64,000 bases of DNA from Aphanomyces cochlioides (GCA_019828595.1 JAHQRK010000011.1:1860001-1924000), one strand, 5' to 3'; positions 40,285 through 51,714 are shown, counted from the first letter of the stretch. Program-made: numbers and translations. Notes: generated by a model not told the origin, from the letters alone.

Positions 40285-41434
40285 ATGTAATGAGTCGCCT
40301 TCCTCGTCTTCATCTTGAATCTCGAGATTCCAAACGTGATGGCCACTCATTCGCCAAGTTCATTGACATGCATCGTGGATGTGACGTTGATGTGGCTTCA
40401 ACATTGGCAATCTTAAGACGCGTTTTTTCTATCGCTATGGACACTTCATGCATGGATACGTCAGCAGTGACAGCTACCAGTGCTTGGACTACTCTCGACA
40501 CAAATGTACGTTCGCATGGGACTGCGACGCATATCAGTGTCTATTTCGTACGCGCAAGGAGGTGCTGTGGACGCTTGAATGTATTTGCACGCTCCTGGGC
40601 CATTAAAAGTGTTCGGAAAGATGTGGATACAGTCACCAACTTGGATGGCTCTTGAAGTGGCATTCCAGCGCAAGCGGGCGACTGATCTCTCGCCGTGAAA
40701 GATGTGGATACACCGCACTCCCAACGCAGATAGGAGTTGGCTTGGCCATCTGCCTCTTTGCCGTCGCGAAGACAGCTATAACAAGTCTGTAGATGGACAT
40801 TTCAAACATGTGAAATTTCAAGGCAACTCCAACGTGGTAAATTTGCATAAGAGTCTCCACTCCTCTTTTGATGAAATCTCCATCTTCTTGCAACTTGCTC
40901 CTCGTCTAGCGTTGAGGCATTCATCTTCACAGCGATATTATTCCGCTCGTCATGACGAGCTGGTGAATGCCAATACCATAGACTTGATTCCAAAGTGACT
41001 TGAGTACTCCGCTTGGTGCAGCTAGATTAGTTCAACTCACAACCAATTCATCCAGCATCGAGGGGGATCCATATATACCATTGAATTCTCCTGTCATTGC
41101 CACCACTGAGGCTCCAATGTCCCCACGCGCTGGGTACTGTTATGCCTAGTCTGCAGACTCGATTCCGCGGCCTTGGATGGTCCACCGTGTGCTGAGCATT
41201 GCACCTGCCCTTGTTTGAAAGGCGTCCGCAGTCCCTCGTGCATCCATTTCACCATCAGCATCATAGCCGCCAGTGGAGTTCCACCGCCATAATGAGGAAG
41301 GAAGGTGAGAGAGAGTCGTCGTCCGACTTTGTTCGCGTGGAGAGCGACTGTGGATAAAACGCAGATGACGTTTAAACAAATAACGTCATCTAGAGGAAAC
41401 GTCTCTGTCTCCACCAAATCTCATTTTGGTGACC
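40285..41434. other. Mostly non-coding; one Cys-rich open fragment
   Basis: A frame at 40390-40605 reads like a real protein end (SYQCLDYSRHKCTFAWDC, DAYQCLFRTRKEVLW) with Cys, Trp and Tyr but has no start codon, so it may be a last exon or a gene remnant. A 15-base direct repeat AAAGATGTGGATACA occurs near 40618 and 40698. The rest shows no gene. Confidence 0.4.
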
Positions 41435-42736
41435 ATGACATTGGAAGTCGACGTGCCGAATTCGTCGGTGAAGCTCGCGAAATCGTCGGATCCGTTGGTC
41501 TATGGCGACTTGGAAACTGTCCAGAATGTCGACGACGGCAGCTGGACCACCCGGCCACATACATTGCTCGTGGGTTTCCTCACGCTGCTCTATTTCGTGT
41601 ATGCGCTCGTGACGCAAGACCCATCGACGAGTCAAGTGGACGATTTGAAATCGGGCGTCAAGTTTGCGTGCATCTTCTTCTTGGTGTACTGCGTCTTGCA
41701 ACTGCGCGATGGCCATTTTATCCGCCCACACCCTGCGATTTGGCGATTGATCACGGGTGTGTTCATTCTCTACGAAATGCTCCTCATCGTGATCCTCTTT
41801 CTCAAAACGGACGATGCGCGCCAATTCCTCCGCCACTACGATCCATCCCTTGGTGTAGAGCTTCCTGAAGAAGGATTTGCGGAAGATTGCCGTTTGTTCA
41901 CCCCCGAACACCCGACGAACCCAATGGCCAACTTGTCGGCGACATTTTTCGACCGCTTTGTCGTCATGCATTTCCTCGGATGGATCGTTGGCGCCGTCAT
42001 GATCCGCAGCTACAATGTCTGCTGGCTCATCTCCATCTTGTTTGAATTCTACGAGCTCACGTTTGCCCACTGGCTCAAGAACTTCAACGAATGCTGGTGG
42101 GATCAAATCCTCTTGGACGTCTTGATCTGCAACGCCGCCGGCATTTGGATTGGCATGCGCATCTGCCGCTACTTTGAGATGAAGAAGTACAACTGGGTCG
42201 GTTGGCGTGCGATCCCGACCGTGACAGGCCGCGCTCAGCGCATGGTCGCGCAGTTTACTCCTGCGAATTGGCTTGCCTACGACTGGAAAATGTTCCGATC
42301 AGCGTCTCGCTTCTGGCAAGTCATGTTCATGGTCTTCTCGCTCTCGATCATGATGCTCAACTCGTTCTTCCTCAAGACTGTGCTTTGGGTCCCTGCGTCC
42401 AACTCGCTCAATGTCGTGCGTCTCTTCATCTGGTACAGCGCCGGGAGCTACGCCATCGCCGAGTATTATGTCTTCATGACGTACAGCGTCCCGACTGAAC
42501 CGACCCGCGTGCCAGCCAAGAAGTTGGGACCTCGCGCTTGGCTCGGACTTGGCGTCGTCGTGACTGAAATTGCGATTATCCTCAAGCACGGCCGCGGCAT
42601 GTTTACCGAACCTTTCCCACCGATGGTCAAGTTGGGCTGGGCAATTGCATTTACGATCATCTTCCTCGGCTCGACCGTCTACTTTATGTGCATTCGGCGT
42701 GACGAAGAGAACGACACCAAGAAAAAGACTCAATAG
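41435..42736 (+). CDS. Phosphatidylserine synthase (base-exchange type)
   Basis: Single exon, 433 residues from the ATG at 41435 (MTLEVDVP). About nine to ten TM segments. The PSS1/PSS2 family core is clear: MHFLGWIVGAVMIRSYNVCW, ILFEFYELTFAHWLKNFNEC, CWWDQILLDVLICNAAGIWI and GMRICRYFEMKKYNWVGW. The enzyme exchanges the headgroup of PC or PE for serine in ER/MAM membranes. It ends with a lysine-rich tail (ENDTKKKTQ), typical of ER retention signals. The track extension to 41426 uses a TTG and is not preferred. Confidence 0.94.
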   Translation: MTLEVDVPNSSVKLAKSSDPLVYGDLETVQNVDDGSWTTRPHTLLVGFLTLLYFVYALVTQDPSTSQVDDLKSGVKFACIFFLVYCVLQLRDGHFIRPHPAIWRLITGVFILYEMLLIVILFLKTDDARQFLRHYDPSLGVELPEEGFAEDCRLFTPEHPTNPMANLSATFFDRFVVMHFLGWIVGAVMIRSYNVCWLISILFEFYELTFAHWLKNFNECWWDQILLDVLICNAAGIWIGMRICRYFEMKKYNWVGWRAIPTVTGRAQRMVAQFTPANWLAYDWKMFRSASRFWQVMFMVFSLSIMMLNSFFLKTVLWVPASNSLNVVRLFIWYSAGSYAIAEYYVFMTYSVPTEPTRVPAKKLGPRAWLGLGVVVTEIAIILKHGRGMFTEPFPPMVKLGWAIAFTIIFLGSTVYFMCIRRDEENDTKKKTQ

Positions 42737-43479
42737 ACAACTTGCATACTTCTTTATTTCCACCTTTGCGTTCATCTATCAATCCATCGTGCTCCTTTCC
42801 CTTCCCCATGTGGCATCGTGATGCATGATGAGCTTCCTCCCCTCTTCAGCAGCTTTCATCGTCTTCTGTCAAGGCGAGAGCGTAATGCGATGAACTTACT
42901 CCACAACCTCCACCGTGAGCGTCTTCATATGGCCTAGCGGCGAAGTATTTCGTTCACAGGACATTCTACGCAACTCAATGCACCATGGTCGATCCGAACA
43001 CCTCGTGATGATCGCACAGTATTGCACATTTCTCAAACGTCCTCATCGGGAAATAGCCGTTCTCCACCTCGTGAAGTCCTCGCGGCACTCACATCTCGAT
43101 CTGTAACTCATCTTCCTTCACCTTGAGATCTTCTGTCATTCGCAATCTTTCGCTGTTCCACGAATGTCAAGGAAGCACTTCCTCTCGAACAACGGGCTTC
43201 TCCTCGTGCTCTGCATGTGGAATCAACGGTTGAAATTCACCCCAAAGGGCCGATTCAATGGGGATTTGAGGTGTCCAAGCTACATTTTGCGATGCATACG
43301 CGCTCTCAGTTAGCTCGAAGGAAGCCGTTCGGCCTCCATCGTCGGCGTCGTCGTCGCACTTGATGATCCTTCTGGAGAAAAGGCAGTATTTTCAATTAAG
43401 TTCGGATCGGAGAGAATCGTACTTAATCGAGCGAACCCAAATCTGGGGAGGTCATTCGCTTCAAGAAGCTCACCGCATC
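42737..43479. other. Intergenic, no supported gene
   Basis: I see no conserved frame; it holds the 3' UTR of phosphatidylserine synthase and the promoter of the proteasome gene. Confidence 0.45.
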
Positions 43480-44316
43480 ATGGCATCGAGGTAGATCAAT
43501 TGCTTGGGATTCTCTCCACGCTGTGGCTCTAGATATGATCGTGCGATTACAGTGTTTTCCCCCGATGGACATTTGTTCCAAGTAGAATACGCCATGGAGG
43601 CTGTCAAGCGTGGCGCTGTTGTCGTCGGTGTGCGCGGTGTCGACGTGGTTGTCTTGGCCGTCGAGCGCAAGGAAACTGCCAAGCTCCAAGATCCACGCAC
43701 GGTGCGCAAGATTTGCAAAGTGGACGATCACATCACGCTCGCTTTTGCGGGTTTGACGGCCGACGCGCGTGTTTTGATCAACAAAGCGCGATTGGAATGC
43801 CAGAGCTATCGTTTGACCGTCGAAGATGCGCCGTCCGTTGAATATGTCGCGCGCTACGTCGCCAAGATCCAACAGCGCTACACACAACGAGGTGGTGTGC
43901 GTCCGTTTGGTATTTCGATGCTCATTGCGGGCTGCGATGCCAAGGGCGTGCCACAATTGTATCAAACGGACCCTGCTGGTACGTTCACGGCGTGGAAAGC
44001 CAATGCCACGGGCCGCAATGAAAAGTCGACTCGCGAGTTCTTGGAGAAGAACTACGTGCAAGATATGAGCGAAGACGAAGCAGTGCGTTTGGCCATCAAA
44101 GCTTTGTTGGAAGTTGTCGAAGCAGGCAGCAAGAACATTGAAGTTTCGGTCGTGCGTCGTGGCGGCGTCGTCACGGTAAGCCGTTCTCCTTATCCTCCAT
44201 CTCATTGTGCATGTGCCTAGTCGGTCCCTGATGCCACGGTCGAAGTTGTGTGCGCGTCGATTGAAAAGGAAAAGGAAGATGCTCGCATTGGCTCCGAATC
44301 CAAGTCGTCATCATAA
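43480..44316 (+). CDS. PSMA7: 20S proteasome subunit alpha type-7
   Basis: Three exons: 43480-43490 (only 11 nt, MASR), 43533-44175, 44221-44316; product 249 residues. [27 protein letters not shown] is the alpha-subunit N-terminal signature. [32 protein letters not shown] and [17 protein letters not shown] are typical of alpha4/PSMA7. The short tail is acidic then Ser-rich (ESKSSS). It forms the outer ring of the 20S core. The 11-nt first exon is supported by a canonical 42-nt intron and by the essential MxxRYDRA start. Confidence 0.94.
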
Positions 44317-45064
44317 ATCCTATTCTTCTCCGTCGAGTCGTCGCCGTTGCCCTCGTGGAAAATGAACTTTTTCGACTTGATTCTTTGCGTTTATGCAATG
44401 CAGCCATGCTTCTCACGCACGCCCACTTCTCCTCTCGAAGGATCTCACGCCCTCATGGAGTGGGTAAGCTTGCCAAGACACTAACAATGGCTGTCTTTGC
44501 GAGCCATTACAATGTTGGACACACTTCGTCTTCCCTCGCACCAAGCGCGCAGCCGGCATGACTCTCCCGACGACGGTGAATAGTTTATGACGCCGCAGAC
44601 TTCACGCACGCGCCGCCGTACAGCTGATACGAAGGGAGAGCATAGTCAGGAACAGCACGACCAGCATTACCAGTCTTGTTGAGGCGGCCTCTTAGAGATG
44701 GTAAGTAGCGGGTCGAGACGGACACGCGTGGAGGACAAGGCCAAGAAACTAGTGCAATGAGCTGAGCTTCGTGCTCTACAAGTGCAGGAAAGAAGCGGAG
44801 GTGATTCAAGGAGCGAAATCGGTGTTCCGAGGACAATCAGGCCTGGTCATGCAAACCAATGGTGGAAACTCGTGCAAGCATAAACCTAGAGCACCGGAGA
44901 CAGGCGCCATATCCACAGACTGCTCTCTACTGGCTCAACAGCGCTCTCCAACGAGACCGCGTTTCCACCCTGGCGCCGCTCTGGTCGTGATTGAAAGGGA
45001 TGTCTCCAGTAAGATTGGTTTCGTCCTTAATCGAGTCACGTCGTTGGATATCTTGAAAGAGTCC
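44317..45064. other. Region upstream of STT3
   Basis: An open frame continuous with STT3 runs upstream to 44771, but it lacks family similarity and its start codons are weak. I treat 45065 as the STT3 start and this as 5' UTR/promoter. Confidence 0.45.
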
Positions 45065-47737
45065 ATGGCCAAACATGACGCAACAAAGAGTCCATCGACG
45101 ATTGCAGGATCCGTACAAGACGAAACCGAGCTAATCTTTGGTATTCCAGCATCCTCATCTCCTGCGTCGTCGCTTCGTGCTGAGGATGTCGAAGAATCCA
45201 ACTCGCCGTTGGCGCCAACCCTCAAGTACGTGCTCTTGGGCTGCATCTGCATCCTCGCTTTCTCCATCCGTTTGGTCTCGATCGTGCGGTACGAAAGTGT
45301 CATTCATGAGTTCGATCCTTACTTTAACTACCGCGCGACCAAGTTGTTGGCGTCGCAAGGCATCGATGCGTTCTTGGACTGGTTTGACGACCGTGCTTGG
45401 TATCCCCTCGGTCGGATCATTGGCGGCACGATCTATCCTGGCTTGATGCTCACTGCGACGCTCTTGTACAGGCTTTTGAATGCGTTCAACATCCCGATCA
45501 ACATCCGCAACATCTGCGTCTTTGTCGCGCCGATTTTTGCCGCCATGACTTCAATCGTGACGTACTTGCTCACGAAACAAGTGACGAAACGAACAAGCAC
45601 GGCTCTGCTCGCCGCGGCGCTTGTGGCTGTCGTGCCATCGTACATTTCTCGCTCCGTTGGCGGCTCTTTCGACAACGAAGGCGTTGCCATCTTTGCGCTC
45701 TTGTTGGTCTTCTATCTCTGGATACGAGCTGTCGACACGGGCTCCATGTTCCACGCCGGATCTTGCACTCTCGCGTACTTGTACATGGTAGCCTCCTGGG
45801 GCGGCTACGTCTTTATCATCAACTTGGTGCCGCTGTACGTCGTCGTGATGCTCTTTGCCGGTCGATATTCGCCGCGGCTATACATCGCTTACTCAACGTT
45901 CTACGTCCTCGGGACGCTCCTGGCCATGCAAGTTCCCATCGTGGGCTTCAATGTGCTCAAGCAAGCCGAATGCGCAGCGTCCCACGGCGTCTTTGTCCTC
46001 TTGCAAGTCTACGCCTTTGTCCAAAGTGTCCGTCGCGTGCCGGTGATCGTCGCTCGAGCATTTCGGTTCGTGCTTCTGTCCGCCGCTGTTCTTTTCCTCG
46101 CCGCGGCGGCGTCGTTTCTCGTCGCGCTGCAATGGACCGGCCGCGTTCGATGGACAGGGCGGAGCTTGACGTTGCTCGATCCAACGTATGCTTCCAAGCA
46201 CATACCGATCATTGCCTCTGTGAGCGAGCACCAGCCGACGACATGGACGTCGTTCTTCTTTGACCTGCATCTCCTCGTGCCATTTGCTCCCGTGGGTCTC
46301 TTCTTCCTCTACAAGAACTTGACGGACGCCGCCATCTTTGTCCTCTTGTACGGCACCGTCGCGTGGTATTTCGCCGGTGTCATGGTCCGCCTCATGCTCG
46401 TCTTGGCTCCCGTCGCGGCAATTCTAGCGGCGATTGGCATCTCCAGCACACTGCGCAAGTTTCTTGGCTTTGTCCACCGTGCATTGGTTTCTCCATCCCC
46501 GCCGCATCCACAAGTTCAAGACGTCTCTCCAGTCTTTGCCATGCTGATCGTCCTGCTCCTCTCGACGCTTCTCCTCTCGTATCAATTCCACGCCGCGTAT
46601 GTGACGTCCATGGCGTATTCAAACCCGTCCATCGTCGTCGAGAGCGTCATGCAAGATGGCCGCCGCGTCGTCTACGATGATTTCCGAGAAGCGTACTCGT
46701 GGCTACGGCACAACACGCCCGACCAAGCGCGCATCTTGGCGTGGTGGGACTACGGCTATCAGCTCTCGTCCATGGCGAACCGCACCGTCCTAGTCGACAA
46801 CAACACGTGGAACAATACGCACATCGCCACGATCGGCCGCGCGCTCGTCTCGACGGAAGACGCGGCGTATCCGATCCTGCAAAGCCTCGATGTCGACTAC
46901 GTCTTGGTTGTCTTCGGCGGCGTTGTCGCCTACGCCTCGGACGACTTGAACAAGTTGGTCTGGCCCATTCGCATCGGCCACAGCGTCTTTCCAGCCGACG
47001 TGCCGCCAGAGAGAGCGTTCTTTTCAAGCGCCGGTACGTTTGACGTCACGGCCACGGGCTCGTCGACGCTACATGACAGTTTGGCCTACAAATTGAGCTA
47101 CTACCGCTTTAGCGCGATGGAGACGGACGTCATGCAACCGCGCGGCTACGATCGAGCTCGCCATGCGCAAGTTGGTGTCAAGGACATCAAGCTGACGCAC
47201 TTGGAAGAAGTGTTTACGTCGGAGCATTGGCTCGTGCGTATTTACAAAGTCAAACCGCAGCCACCGGTTGACCCCAGCGCGGTGTTGTCGTCCTCCGGAC
47301 AGACCAAAGCGTCGCGAGCGATGGGCGTCCAGACGCGATTCCGAGGCTGCGTCGTTGGGGAAACCATGCTTGGCGCCGATCGGATATACATCGGCGGCAC
47401 CACTGGAGCCAACTACCGCCTTGCGCTATCCCACGCCACGACGCATCATAAAAGGTTCGAGCGCCATCTCTCCATGCATCCTGCTGACAGTGGTGCCTTT
47501 AGGTTTTTTGCCATTGCGCGAGTCGGCGATGAAGGCCACGCGTTTGCCTTTGACAATTTACTCGTCCACGAGTTTGACGGGAACGACAATGGATGTTCAA
47601 GGCCATGCCGTGACTCGGCTGTGCATTCCTGTGGCTGTGCCGATCTGGGATGCGAGGAAGCGCAGGTTGTCGCCGGTGTCAACCAGGAACATAATCGCCG
47701 ATGGGCGATCTTTGAACGCCTCCAGGAAGAACTCTAA
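45065..47737 (+). CDS. STT3: Oligosaccharyltransferase catalytic subunit STT3
   Basis: Single exon, 890 residues from MAKHDATKS. The lumenal loop has EFDPYFNYRATK (metal-binding Asp), SVGGSFDNEG (second acidic motif), and SVSEHQPTTW (SVSE). After about 12 TM segments comes the catalytic WWDYGYQ with DNNTWNNTHIA. The enzyme transfers the lipid-linked glycan to N-x-S/T in the ER lumen. The family part ends near VRIYKVK (about residue 725). The open frame runs another 150 residues of unrelated, Cys/His/Arg-rich sequence that lies antisense to a protein-like minus-strand frame (47908-47430), so the real stop may be reached through an unseen splice, or this tail is an unusual extension. Confidence 0.93.
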   Translation: MAKHDATKSPSTIAGSVQDETELIFGIPASSSPASSLRAEDVEESNSPLAPTLKYVLLGCICILAFSIRLVSIVRYESVIHEFDPYFNYRATKLLASQGIDAFLDWFDDRAWYPLGRIIGGTIYPGLMLTATLLYRLLNAFNIPINIRNICVFVAPIFAAMTSIVTYLLTKQVTKRTSTALLAAALVAVVPSYISRSVGGSFDNEGVAIFALLLVFYLWIRAVDTGSMFHAGSCTLAYLYMVASWGGYVFIINLVPLYVVVMLFAGRYSPRLYIAYSTFYVLGTLLAMQVPIVGFNVLKQAECAASHGVFVLLQVYAFVQSVRRVPVIVARAFRFVLLSAAVLFLAAAASFLVALQWTGRVRWTGRSLTLLDPTYASKHIPIIASVSEHQPTTWTSFFFDLHLLVPFAPVGLFFLYKNLTDAAIFVLLYGTVAWYFAGVMVRLMLVLAPVAAILAAIGISSTLRKFLGFVHRALVSPSPPHPQVQDVSPVFAMLIVLLLSTLLLSYQFHAAYVTSMAYSNPSIVVESVMQDGRRVVYDDFREAYSWLRHNTPDQARILAWWDYGYQLSSMANRTVLVDNNTWNNTHIATIGRALVSTEDAAYPILQSLDVDYVLVVFGGVVAYASDDLNKLVWPIRIGHSVFPADVPPERAFFSSAGTFDVTATGSSTLHDSLAYKLSYYRFSAMETDVMQPRGYDRARHAQVGVKDIKLTHLEEVFTSEHWLVRIYKVKPQPPVDPSAVLSSSGQTKASRAMGVQTRFRGCVVGETMLGADRIYIGGTTGANYRLALSHATTHHKRFERHLSMHPADSGAFRFFAIARVGDEGHAFAFDNLLVHEFDGNDNGCSRPCRDSAVHSCGCADLGCEEAQVVAGVNQEHNRRWAIFERLQEEL

Positions 47738-47952
47738 CTTAGAAATCTCAATATTGTCTTGATTTACCGAACCGCTGCGACGGTTGTGGTGTTTGTCTCG
47801 GTCCATGGAGAGAAGAGAGGGTAGAATTGAGTTAGAAGACCGTGAAGCAACTGAATGATGAGTCCTCGAGACTACACGACCAACCTGCACTCCACGCCGA
47901 CATTTCATGGAGATCGTGTCGAGTATTTGGCATGTGATGCTTTGATAGTGCT

Positions 47953-48583
47953 TCAGAAGTCGCTGCTTTTCAGAGCTCGGTCAATTTGTCGCTTGACGTC
48001 GCGTGCGTCGTCTTTCTTGCGGTTGTCGGGCCCTTTGCGACGGACGCATTTACCAAGTTGGATCTTGACCCAATTCGTTGTGCCGAGATGTACTCGCAAT
48101 GGAATCTACAAACATGACAACTCAAAGGTTAGAAGCTTTCATCGCGACGAAGTACGTACAAGATGTGCATTGGGTTCGCGTGCAAAATCAAACAGTCGCT
48201 TCAATTCGTTACGATGGGCGAGCAATTTACGCACTCGAGTTGGTTCATGTCGGCCAACAATACCATGACGCCACACTAATGACACAAATGAACAACCCCG
48301 ATGGCCATTTTGTACCTGGAATATGCATTTGATATAGAATGAGCTCGTTGTCGTATTCTTCCGCAAATGCCGCCGAGATATCGCAATTGCCGTCCCGAAT
48401 GCTCTTGACCTCGGATGGCAAGAGCACAATCCCGACTTCGATCTCGTCCACAACATCGTACTTGCTCCGACCCACATGATTTTCCACGACTTTCCTGATC
48501 GGAACATTCGTCACGATTGCAGCCTGACGCACTAATCCAGGCTGGAGCATGCGCAATCCTGTTCGCGCGAGCATCGTCGTCAT
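47953..48583 (-). CDS. smpB: SmpB (tmRNA-binding protein), nuclear gene with mitochondrial-type leader
   Basis: Three exons on the minus strand: 48583-48316, 48275-48160, 48105-47953; introns 40 and 54 nt; product 178 residues. The first 26 residues (MTTMLARTGLRMLQPGLVRQ...) are Arg-rich, amphipathic and free of acids, as for mitochondrial import. The SmpB fold follows: KYDVVDEIEVGIVLLPSEVK, SIRDGNCDISAAFAEEYDNE, EPTRVRKLLAHRNELKRL, IPLRVHLGTNWVKIQLGKC, with the basic C-terminal tail (RRKGPDNRKKDDARDVKRQI). SmpB brings tmRNA to stalled bacterial-type ribosomes. Oomycete mitochondrial genomes are reported to encode a tmRNA, so this is its expected nuclear partner. It is divergent from sarcosine dehydrogenase. 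Confidence 0.9.
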
Positions 48584-49005
48584 GGCCACTCTTGAGGACA
48601 ACGCCGAAATGGTCAATGTTGAAGTCCTACCGTTATTTTATTAACATTTCTCACTTTTAATTTCTATATAATTTAATTACAAATCGAAATAACACTAATA
48701 AAATGTAGTTGAACCTTAATAAATAGTATTAATTATTCATTTTATTTCTATATATGTTTAAAAATATTCACGATAACTTATTTATTTATCAAGATAAAAT
48801 TGATTTCGTAAATAATAACATCGATATTTGAAGTATAAAATCAACTTCAAGCTATTACACTATTTATAAATTTGTCTATTTTTATTCCAATATTTTATTT
48901 AAACTTGATATTTGTATTGTAGTCGGCATATTATAGTTTAAATTTGTATGTCAAAGATCGAAAAGTGGAGAAAGATTTGCATAATTGATCATTTTCGGAA
49001 CCTGG
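48584..49005. promoter_or_regulatory. Very AT-rich bidirectional promoter region
   Basis: About 420 bp between divergent SmpB (minus) and sarcosine dehydrogenase (plus), made largely of A/T runs from 48630 to 48950. Both neighbours carry mitochondrial-type leaders, so co-regulation is possible. No CCAAT box is seen. Confidence 0.5.
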
Positions 49006-51714
49006 ATGCATCGATTCCACTTGGCGAAGAATAAGAACACGCTGCACCGCGGCCATTGGCAATCGGCAGCGCATATCGCCAAGCGCAGCTTTGCGTCGTT
49101 GCCGTCGTCAGCTGATGTGGTCGTGGTTGGAGGCGGATCAATTGGAGCATCGACACTGTATCACCTAAGTCAACAAGGCGTGAATGCAGTACTGGTCGAG
49201 AAAGATAAAATGACGGCAGGCACGACGTGGCATAGCGCTGGGCTACTATGGCGACTTCGTCCCAGTGATATTGATATTCAACTGGTACGCTCCCTCTCAT
49301 AATCTTGACAATGTTGACAATTTTGTGTCGATAGATTCGACGAACGCGAGATTTGGCGAAGTCGCTTGAAGCGGAGACGGGTATTTCGACTGGATGGGTT
49401 GAGAATGGCGGGTTGTTCATTGCGAACAACCACGAACGCCTCTCAGAGTATCAGCGTCTCGCAACGCTTGGTAAATATTTCGATATCCCAGCCCAAGTTC
49501 TATCACCCAGCGACACGAAACAGCTTTACCCTCTCATGAACGTATCCGACCTCCATGGCACTCTCTACTCGCCTGGTGACGGCACAATTGACCCATCAGG
49601 CTGGGTTTCGGCGTTGACCAAAGGAGCCAGGCAACTCGGCGGTCAAGCTTTTGAAAACACTCGCGTTGAAGCTATCTTGACTCAAGGCACGGGAAAGGGA
49701 AAGCAAGTCACCGGCGTCCAAGTACAAGGTGGACATGTGATTCAAACCAAGAAGATTGTCAACTGCGGTGGTGTTTGGGCACCTGCACTGACGCAAATGG
49801 TCGGCCAAGATATTCCAATCTGTGCTATGCATCATGCGTACGTCGTCTCGGAACGCATCGAGGGCATTCAGCACATGCCCAACGTCCGCGACCACGACGC
49901 CTCCGTCTACCTCAAGCTTCAGGTGCGACAGCAAACGAGCTTCCCGTCATCTCATCGGCATACATTAGGGCGACGTGCTTCAAATTGGCGGCTATGAACC
50001 GAATCCGATCTTCTGGGAGAAAGTTGATCCCAACTTTGCTTTCTCGCTCTTTGAGCTGGACTGGGATGTCTTCTCGGTGCACATTGACGGCGCCGTAAAT
50101 CGAGTCCCGACCATCGGCCAGACGGGCGTCCGCTCGACGGTATGTGGCCCAGAATCCTTCACACCAGACCACAAAGCGCTGTTGGGCGAGCTGCCTGGCG
50201 TCAAGGGCTTCTACCTTGGCTGTGGTTTCAACTCTGCTGGCATCATGCTGTCTGGAGGATGCGGCGAGCAAATCGCAAATTGGATCACAAAAGGCGGACC
50301 GACCATCGACATGTTCAGCTACGACGTCAACCGTTTTCACCCTTCCATGCTTGGCAACCGCCGCTGGAACGAAGAGCGCTCCCATGAAGCGTATGCCAAG
50401 AACTACTCGATTGTCTTTCCGCACGATGAGCCCCTCGCCGGACGAAACATTCGCCTCACGCCATTCCACAGCCTTCTTAAAGATGCCAACTGTGTTTTCC
50501 AATCTCGTCATGGCTACGAACGCCCTGGGTATTTTGCGCCGCCGACCAAGGACGTCTCGATCAAGCCTTACACGTATTATGGAGCGTATGGCCACACGAA
50601 ACATGCTGAAGATGGTTACTTGGACGCTATTACGGCCGACAACACATTCGGCTGGCCAGCGAGCCATGAGCACGTCGCCAAAGAAGTCGCCGCGTGTCGA
50701 AACCACGCAGCGATGTTTGATCAATCTTACTTTGGCAAGTTTATGCTTGAAGGTCCTGAAGCTTCCAAAGCCATCGAGTGGATCTGCACGAACGAGATGA
50801 AAGGCGTCGGGAAGACCGTCTACACGCTCATGTGCAATCCCCGCGGTGGCACAGAATGCGATCTCACGGTTAGCCAAGTTGGTCCAAATGCGTTCTACAT
50901 CGTTGCTGGTGGAGCTTCTGCAACACACGACTGGGAATGGATCCTAGCCAACATCTCTCACTTCGACGTCACCCTGCAAGACTTCACTGACGACTACGGC
51001 GTCTTGAGCATCCAAGGACCCCGCAGTCGCGCTATCCTCCAGTCGCTCACTTCCTTCGACCTCAGCGACGACAACTTGCCGTTCTCCAGCAATGCGTTAG
51101 CCACCGTGGCCGGCCATGAAGTCCGCATCATTCGACTCACGTTCGTCGGGGAGCTCGGCTACGAGCTGCATATTCCAAAGCACGCATGCACCGACGTGTA
51201 CAAGGCAATCCAAGCTGCCGACCCCAAGATCGTCAATGCTGGTTACCTCTGCATGGACTCGATGAGTGTCGAGAAAGGCTACAAGCACTGGCATGAAGAT
51301 TTGCGCATCGACGACACTCCCGTCGAAGCCGGCATGCTCTTCACTTGCAAGCTGACGAAAGAGGCTTTTATTGGCAAAGATGTCGTGGCCAAGCAAAAAG
51401 CCGACGGCGTGTCGAAGAAACTCATCTGCCTCACACCGGACGAACACATTCCACTCAAGGGGAACGAAGCCATTTGGCGCAACAACGAATGCATTGGCTT
51501 CATTCGCCGCAGTGCGTATGGCCACACGGTCGGCAAGAGCATTGGCTATGGCTACGTCGTGCATCCTCATGGCCAAGTCATCACGCCAGCCTTCTTGAAA
51601 GAAGGCCAATACGAAATCGAAACCCTCAATGAACGCCGAGTGCCAGCCACTTTCCACGCCAAGGCGGTCTTTGACCCGACCAATTCCCGCGTCAAGGACC
51701 ACTACGACGCCTAG
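49006..51714 (+). CDS. Sarcosine dehydrogenase, mitochondrial
   Basis: Three exons: 49006-49284, 49335-49922, 49969-51714; product 870 residues (animal SARDH about 900). The leader MHRFHLAKNKNTLHRGHW...KRSFA is Arg/Lys/Ser-rich (mitochondrial). The FAD Rossmann start is VVVVGGGSIGASTLYHL; the covalent-FAD His lies in GTTWHSAGLLWR. The DAO domain runs to about residue 430; the C-terminal half is a GcvT-like folate-binding domain (CDLTVSQVGPNAFYIVAGG; DDYGVLSIQGPRSR; FVGELGYELHIP; GYLCMDSMSVEKGYKHW). It demethylates sarcosine to glycine, passing electrons to ETF and C1 units to THF. Dimethylglycine dehydrogenase is the close alternative; the sequence fits SARDH better to my eye. Confidence 0.9.

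Noticed and set aside
43423..44205. 260-codon minus-strand frame
   Set aside because: Antisense shadow of proteasome alpha-7.
49912..50928. 338-codon minus-strand frame
   Set aside because: Antisense shadow of sarcosine dehydrogenase.
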